Source: Bigelowiella natans CCMP2755
Lineage: Eukaryota; Cercozoa; Chlorarachniophyceae
Length of the DNA: 39,638 nucleotides
NCBI GenBank assembly: GCA_000320545.1
Contig: ADNK01001076.1
Location: forward strand, 217,501 to 257,138
Direction: 5' to 3'
Numbering within the stretch: the first letter of the stretch is position 1; each line of letters opens with the position of its first letter. This document shows, in pieces, positions 34,286 to 39,638 of this stretch. The translations under genes and the position numbers were made by a program. Below the pieces are notes generated by a model. The model saw only the letters and a list, made by a program, of their open reading frames with translations. It had not been told where the DNA came from and ran no database searches.

Positions 34286-37200
34286 CGTACCTGATAGCTT
34301 TTTAAAGTGACTAATCCTTGTTGAATAGTCATCAATGCTTGGCATAGCTCAAGAACATTGTTGACCTATATTCATTATTAAAATGATGATGAGTTAGTTG
34401 ACAACCGAACTATAAGAAACTATTACTCAAAGAAGTTCATTTGTGATCTCCATATACTACCATACTAATGCTGTCAAACTTCTCCTCACAATATCATCAT
34501 CCAAAATACTGGTACACCATTCACATTACTGATAGATACTACCGGAAAAGCTAACGATTCCCCTACTGTTAAAGTAGCTTCAAACCCAATATATCTGCAA
34601 TATAGAAAGAAGATGATGGTGAGCCTAAGCATTACTCTATGATCATTCAACAACTACATTGTGATGAGAGATTATAGACATTTGCTGCTTTCACCAAAAG
34701 CATCATCATCTTATATTAGTCATTTGCAAAATACATCCGTAGCTGCTGCTACTACCAACGATACCGCTGCTTCTGTCACTATTATTACTTTAACTACTGC
34801 TGCTGCTGCTGCTACCACTACTAATACTACTACTTTAAATTCGAAGCGTCAAAAATGAGCGTCTTCCCATTGTTAAGCGAGAATGCACAATTCGGCTTCT
34901 CAACCTAAAAAGGCAACAATAACAGAAGTTGATATCAATGAGAAAGATGAAGGAGAGGGAGGAAAAGGGGGAAAAGTAGAAGAAAAAAGAAAAGATACAA
35001 TGGGAGACTAAGTGGTGTTGTCTGGACAAGAATTTGAAATACTGAGAAGGTAGTATCAGGAACAACATTCACAGTAGCACATAAGATAGATAATACAGCA
35101 ATATCAGCAATAATGCAATAATTAAGAAATTTTAGTCGTAGCAGCATCTTACACTTCAACTAAGATCATTTGAAGCATCATTCCAACCATCATAGCTTTT
35201 TACTATTTCTCACGTACCACCTTTCGAATAACATCATATATTTCTTCGATGAAGCATTTATGCATAGCTTTTGCTGCCAATGAATCAATGGGTAGGGGCC
35301 TAGTACTTATCTCCTCTTTCGCATAATAATACGAAGGAGATGCAACTTCATTGTCATTCTTCTTCTTCCTCCTCTTCTTGATGCTATTTCTTTTTGTGCT
35401 ATATTTGCTCTTACCATTATTGTCATGATCATCAAACCGTGAAGCATCTGCATTATTCACATGTCTGCTGTTCTCAAATCGGAAATTTTCTGGTTGGTTG
35501 CTGCCTCTGGAAGAAGAAGAAGAAGCAGCAGTAGTAGTTGGAATTCTGCTCTTTACACCGTTCTTGTTTTTCCCTCCAAGATCATATGAGAGGTGGTGGC
35601 CAACATGGTTGTTTTGTCTCATGCTGCTCTCATTGTAATGCGGACCGCTGTCGTCGATTTGGTTTTTAATTGCAGTAGTAATGGTAGCAATAGTAGTAGT
35701 AGTAGTAGTAGTAGCATTTGAGGAAGAAGAAGAAGAAGAAGTGTTGTGGGAAGGTTTATTTTCTTCCATATGATTCCCCCCTCTGTGAAGAGCCCTTAGT
35801 CCTCCTCCTTTGCCCTCTCTCTTCGTGACGGTCGAAGAAGTTAACGGCGTAATTGTTAGATCAGGAAGCAATCTTTTTTGATCAATGACCTAAATCATCA
35901 TCGTGAGGTCAGTAGATCCAGCAGGGTATCATCGTATCAGAAATTATGCATCATCACCATAATCATGATCATCATCAATTGCTGTAATTATGGAAAAAAT
36001 AATCTCATCTTAGCATAGAATCACTCGAATGGCACCACTGTAGTTCTCAAACAAACCCTTTATCAAAACATACTTCGCTTGCTGTTTGGAAGCAGGATTG
36101 ATTTTCTTCTGTGATCTTTGATTCTACGGATTATTACCTTTTTCTCCTCATTCTCACGATGATTCTCGTTCAATAAAATGTTAGATGCTGCTGCTTCCGT
36201 CGATCGCATTTTACTATTAAGGGTCGAAGAAAGCTTTTCTTTTTTACTTTCTCGAAATCTCTGGAGGGATGCCGCAGATGATAGTGACGATAACAATGAT
36301 GATTTTGTAGTGGAAGAAGAAAGGGGAGGGTTGTCTGTTTCTTCCGCTCGTGTATTCACCACGTCATCCCCTCTGCTTTGTCCTAACGAATAGTCTAGAG
36401 ATGATGATGATGATACGAAACTATCCAAAGAACCGAATTCAGGAAGGTGCGAAGGTAGCTGTACGAATCGAGGAGCTGAAGGTAGTAGACTGCTACTGCT
36501 TGTTGTACCGCGTTTAGTACCCTTTGCCGGTGGTGGTGTTGTTACTGGATTTGTAGGATGAGTTGTGATCCCGGAGGAAGAAGCAATTGAACTATAACCT
36601 CCCGTCAATTGAGGCTGATATGCAGCATTAGGATGAGGAGGATTAGCAGTTGTGATGATAGAAAATTCCTTGGTTAGAATTGCTACTTTCAATGGGAGAT
36701 GGCCATAATCTTCAGCAAATTCTGCATGGGAAGAGGTTACTGGATCATAATGTTCTTGTAAGGGCGGCGCTGGAGCCAGTTTGTAATCTATTTGAAATAA
36801 ATGTATTGTGGGTAGACAGCAATATTTGGAGGTTCATTAGCAACGGGTGTGCAATCGTGATGAGAATGTAGTATTTTTAAATAAAGTGCACCACGTATGA
36901 GCAGCAAATACAAGATTATTCAACTACATTATAAATTCTGTAGTATGCAGATAATAACAGGTGGTGCAATAAAGGATATCCACTCCATGAACATTCGTAA
37001 TAATTTGTGTAAAATCGAAGTCGGTCAACCAGTTTCTTCATCATACCTTGACTCGATACTCTTTCTAGGAACTCACCGCTGTGACGTGGTGGTCGTCTTG
37101 TTAGGCCATATTTACGATTTACCGACGAATGACTCAACGCAGGACTATCCATGACTGCAGCAGCAACACTGTTGATACTGCCGATAGACTGTTGATTCAA

Positions 37201-37323
37201 CATCACTTTTCGTTGAGCTAGAGACCCTTGAATCAGAAGATTCATGATGTAGAGGATGATGCTACTCGTGATCACTCCGTTTGGACGGTGTGAATAAGTG
37301 CAAAAAGGATTGAACCAGATCAT
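27916..37323 (-). CDS. Large low-complexity protein of unknown function (about 1468 residues, 16 exons)
   Basis: I do not recognise this protein. Phase-matched exons: 37323-37047, 36787-36138, 35889-35221, 34904-34834, 34594-34543, 34365-34291, 33976-33852, 33621-33528, 33157-33100, 33016-32710, 32349-31509, 31160-30947, 30373-30150, 29930-29409, 29119-28973 and 27996-27916 (TGA). ATG 37323 follows an in-frame TAG and has A at -3. Ordered, possibly folded pieces alternate with tracts of Ser, His, Asp, Glu, Asn and Thr. The ordered pieces include KLAPAPPLQEHYDPVTSS (about 94-111), KAMHKCFIEEIYDVIRK (516-532), FDASNLKYIGFEATLTVGE (about 549-567), NNVLELCQALMTIQQGLV (575-592), GIYELFQDLLKSKLTQQ (691-707), EDAEAQRKLGFMIPDNNL (about 796-813), ALALERAMEMLANDLRKAE (near 1045), IPTWMWDLPFK (1209-1219) and ILTFEEQIAQQIDFDATT (1399-1416). 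Several read as amphipathic helices. No signal peptide, membrane span or catalytic motif is seen. Exon 7 has a weak acceptor and the 3' end of exon 15 has alternatives. Gene real; role unknown. Confidence 0.7.
28714..28810. repeat. (CT)n then (CA)n compound microsatellite
   Basis: (CT)n at about 28714-28739 and (CA)n with CG interruptions to about 28810, in the last intron of the large unknown gene. Confidence 0.9.
33718..33773. repeat. (CA)n then (GA)n compound microsatellite
   Basis: Intronic in the large unknown gene, between exons 33976-33852 and 33621-33528; (TC)n then (TG)n on the coding strand. Confidence 0.9.
34075..34285. repeat. (TAG)n/(ACT)n trinucleotide arrays
   Basis: (TAG)n at about 34075-34112, ACT-rich sequence at about 34165-34208 and (TAG)n at 34254-34285. 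The last is read on the coding strand six bases after the donor of exon 34365-34291 (GTACGA followed by CTACTACTA). Confidence 0.85.
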
Positions 37324-37960
37324 TTTTACTTCCTAATTTGTTGAATTAGCTCTCTGGTCCAGGATCACAACAATCCCTCCACCCTCGACCCCATAGTGAA
37401 AATGTCCGATGATGTGAGAGGGCACCTCATTGAAGTCTGGATGATTTATTTGGATATTTTATGGTAAATAAGATAGCATAAATTATTATCAACACAAAAC
37501 ATATCCAACAAGAAGAAGAGCAGGAACAGTCTGGACCATTTGGCACAGGGAAAACATCACTGAAAATTGGACTTGTCATTGTAAGGTAGCCTAGGTTTTA
37601 TTCAAAAATTCAAATTTCACAGGGGAAACGCCTGTTGCTAAATGCGATGGTTGATTCACACACTGCGACAGTTCACTTTCATTGATTTCTGCTCTAAACC
37701 CATCCTCACTAAGATGTACCACAAACACAATCGAAACATATGATGACGACACGGAGAACGTACAACAAAAATGGCCTCAAAAACACAGATAATTGCCATG
37801 CTACGACTACATCCTCTGTATGTCGTACCATCAGAGACCCAATGATGATGTACTGGCCTGTATCGATTTGCGTTTTTAAATTTTCAAACGGTGCCTACCA
37901 CAAATCCGACTTGCAGCAGGAACGGAACCAACGCAACGCCTGATCTATTCCTGGATCAAA
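37324..37960. promoter_or_regulatory. Divergent intergenic region, possible bidirectional promoter
   Basis: 637 bp between the starts of the large unknown gene (minus) and the small secretory-pathway protein (plus). It is AT-rich and free of microsatellites. No convincing TATA or other core element was identified, so the promoter role rests on geometry only. Confidence 0.4.
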
Positions 37961-38627
37961 ATGGTTCAGCTGTCTCGCATTTTCGGTTTACGTATTCTCT
38001 TCTTAGTTGCTAACTTAGCCATCTGCATACTGGGAGATACTGGCACTAGCCATACCAATAGAAGAGACTCTGTCAAATTTAGAGAAATCATGAACTTCGC
38101 CAAGCGTCAATACTCATTTGCAACTCCCTCTCAATATGAGCCAAACCCTTACCAGGTCAAATAGTCCGTAATTCTGGAAAAAAGTTGAAGTCATTGGTTT
38201 ATAATCACAATGTTGCAATTCAGCATCCTCCACCTCCATCGCTTCCCGCAGTGCCCCCTCCCCCAGCTCCAATGTTTGTATCTGAAGGTGCCAAGTAACA
38301 TTCCGCTAGTTTGTGTAGTGCATTCTAACAGAAGCAACAATGATATCAGCATCATACGGCCAGTTCGGTGGCGCGTTTCGACAAACCCATCCTTCGTGGC
38401 CAATTCAAGGTCCAATTGTGTTGGAGTCCATATTTTGAGTGAATGGATCATTTGCGTTTGCTTTTATTTCAGTTTTCTTTCCATTCATCTATGAAGAAGC
38501 CTTGCGATCTAGCATCAAAAATTCTAACCCTGATGCTATTTCAGGCTCACAGAGAACAGGGGATAGTCCCTGGTTCCATGTTGATCCATATGCAGCTAAA
38601 CCAGTGAATGAAATGGCACAACCTTGA
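37961..38627 (+). CDS. Small secretory-pathway protein with proline-rich segment, unknown function
   Basis: Four phase-matched exons: 37961-38155, 38224-38287, 38332-38409 and 38473-38627 (TGA), giving 163 residues. Not recognised. Residues 1-25 (MVQLSRIFGLRILFLVANLA then ICILG) form a signal peptide or N-terminal anchor. A charged stretch follows, then a Pro-rich linker (HPPPPSLPAVPPPPAP, about 66-81), an aromatic/Gly segment (SASYGQFGGAF), and a C-terminus with VFFPFIYEEALRSSIKNSN. The last hydrophobic piece is short for a membrane span. The introns are short (about 44 to 68 bp) and free of microsatellites, like those of the NTF2-like gene. The large unknown gene starts 637 bases away on the other strand, so a shared promoter region is possible. 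The third exon also reads through to its own stop (TGA near 38438) if its donor is not used, which would give a shorter isoform. Chain plausible; function unknown. Confidence 0.5.
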
Positions 38628-39452
38628 TGGGACACATCACAACGTGACCATTCACAGGTCATCATGGTGGCTGAGTTTGAATTGCAGATGTGGAACACTT
38701 TGACACAATGAAAACAAACAGAATGAAATCGTCAACCCGTCTGCATGCATCATGATGAAGTGTTGCATTGCATGGTGAAATGGACGAACAGCAGTGATGG
38801 GGCCATTGGTGTTCAACAGCGTTCAAACAGATGCGCAGAATGCTGCGATGCAAGTATGCACAACCAGTTCAAAGCCGCGCACATGGCAGGTTTCGTGGGT
38901 TTCGATCAAAGTTTCAAATGGAATTTTTTGCACAATTCTTTTTCCCAATTCACCTGCTGCGTGCCGAGGCAAACGTTTTCCATTGCAACATTGTCGCGCG
39001 TGTGCATCATGTGATGCATGCGTTTCTGCACGTTTTGTGCAAAAAAATCGCCACCATTTGAAAAGCGAGCACATGTGGAAACCCACACACACATCTGCAA
39101 CATTGGGACACCGTGGAGCTCGCGCACTTGCATGATTAAAACGCATCAAAAGATGGCTTGCCGTAACCATCACGCTGGCCGCCCACGTTTGCACGATTCT
39201 GATCGATTTCACTCAACAGCGCGTGAGCACGCGTGCACACAAGCGCCCGCGCTGCAATGAGCGAACGTGTGTGGAGGGGAAACGAGCACGTGCATGCACT
39301 TTCATCGAAAAATGATGCGACCCCAATGCACATGTCACATTGTCAAAAAAGGTGTCATTGGTCCACTTTGAAGAGCGCAACCAGCCCTTTCGATTGATCC
39401 CAATCTCAGCCCCACCTGATCTCTAGTTGCCAAGAAAACAACTCACTTTTTT
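38628..39452. other. GCATGC/CpG-rich spacer without a recognisable gene
   Basis: Microsatellite-free. Many overlapping open frames on both strands (for example 38823-39212 minus and 38794-39135 plus) reflect composition, since none has protein-like character or splice support. Word usage resembles the spacers at 9-10.5 kb and 26-27 kb. Confidence 0.5.
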
Positions 39453-39638
39453 GGTAGGGTAGGTTAGGTAGGTAGGTAGGTAGGTAGGTAGGTAGGTAGG
39501 TAGGTAGGTAGGTAGGTAGGTAGGTAGGTAGGTAGGTAGGTAGGTAGGTAGGTAGGTAGGTAGGTAGGTAGGTAGGTAGGTAGGTAGGTAGGTAGGTAGG
39601 TAGGTAGGTAGGTAGGTAGGTAGGTAGGTAGGTAGGTA
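39453..39638. repeat. (GGTA)n tetranucleotide array reaching the window end
   Basis: About 46 uninterrupted GGTA/TAGG units run to the last base. Slightly irregular units (TAGGG, TTAGG) occur only at its left edge. The unit is not a standard telomere repeat. A short array of the same unit occurs at 24865-24897 in a DVR intron. Confidence 0.95.

Noticed and set aside
38794-39260. Overlapping frames of 70 to 130 codons on both strands
   Set aside because: Mutually overlapping frames on both strands with Cys/His-rich random character; composition effect of CpG-rich spacer.
39453-39638. Terminal array as a telomere
   Set aside because: The unit is GGTA, not TTAGGG or TTTAGGG, and it is uniform. 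The same unit occurs internally at 24865.
1-39638. tRNA, rRNA or CRISPR-like arrays
   Set aside because: No cloverleaf or rRNA-like sequence was noticed, and all regularly repeated sequence is explained by micro- or minisatellites without unique spacers.

Overview
This window is nuclear DNA from a eukaryote. The evidence is spliced genes with short exons, GT-AG introns, no operons, and microsatellites in nearly every intron. A plastid-type divinyl chlorophyllide reductase (positions 21393-25714) begins with an apparent signal peptide followed by a basic, Ser-rich transit-like segment. A second protein (10523-12082) carries what looks like a signal peptide, a transit segment and a thylakoid-transfer segment. 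Together these suggest a photosynthetic protist with a complex (secondary) plastid, perhaps an ochrophyte or similar alga. That assignment is inference; nothing here names the species.

Layout: (1) 63-7330, minus strand: an EF-hand protein with a myristoylation-type N-terminus, then a gene with a discoidin/F5-8C-like module that runs off the left edge. The two might be one gene. (2) 7331-10522: microsatellite-poor spacer with diverged repeats. (3) 10523-12082, plus: seven-exon NTF2-like (DUF2358-like) protein, probably plastid/thylakoid. (4) 13536-19058, minus: eight-exon pentatricopeptide repeat (PPR) protein of about 1295 residues. (5) 19059-21392: spacer with weak unassigned ORFs. (6) 21393-25714, plus: 13-exon divinyl chlorophyllide a 8-vinyl reductase (DVR, BciA type). 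(7) 25715-27915: spacer with a repeat shared with 12.4 kb. (8) 27916-37323, minus: 16-exon, about 1468-residue protein of unknown function, full of Ser, His, Asp and Glu tracts. (9) 37961-38627, plus: four-exon small protein with a predicted signal peptide and a Pro-rich segment. (10) 39453-39638: a tetranucleotide array to the window end.

I built the gene models by chaining open exons whose reading phase matches across GT...AG boundaries. Phase agreement over 6 to 16 exons is strong support for the chains, but no transcript data were available. Two genes (DVR and the NTF2-like protein) are probable plastid proteins. The PPR protein would act on organelle RNA, though no targeting peptide is visible at the chosen start. 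The neighbours look like independent transcription units, in divergent pairs (EF-hand/NTF2-like, PPR/DVR, large unknown/small secreted).

The most unusual property is how simple-sequence DNA shares space with gene structure. Introns are packed with di- and trinucleotide arrays. About 14 of about 64 inferred splice donors read GTAGTA and several lead straight into a (GTA)n array. Exons of the PPR and large proteins contain trinucleotide arrays translated almost only as Ser, His, Asp, Gly or Gln. Several short tandem duplications copy a splice acceptor or its pyrimidine tract.
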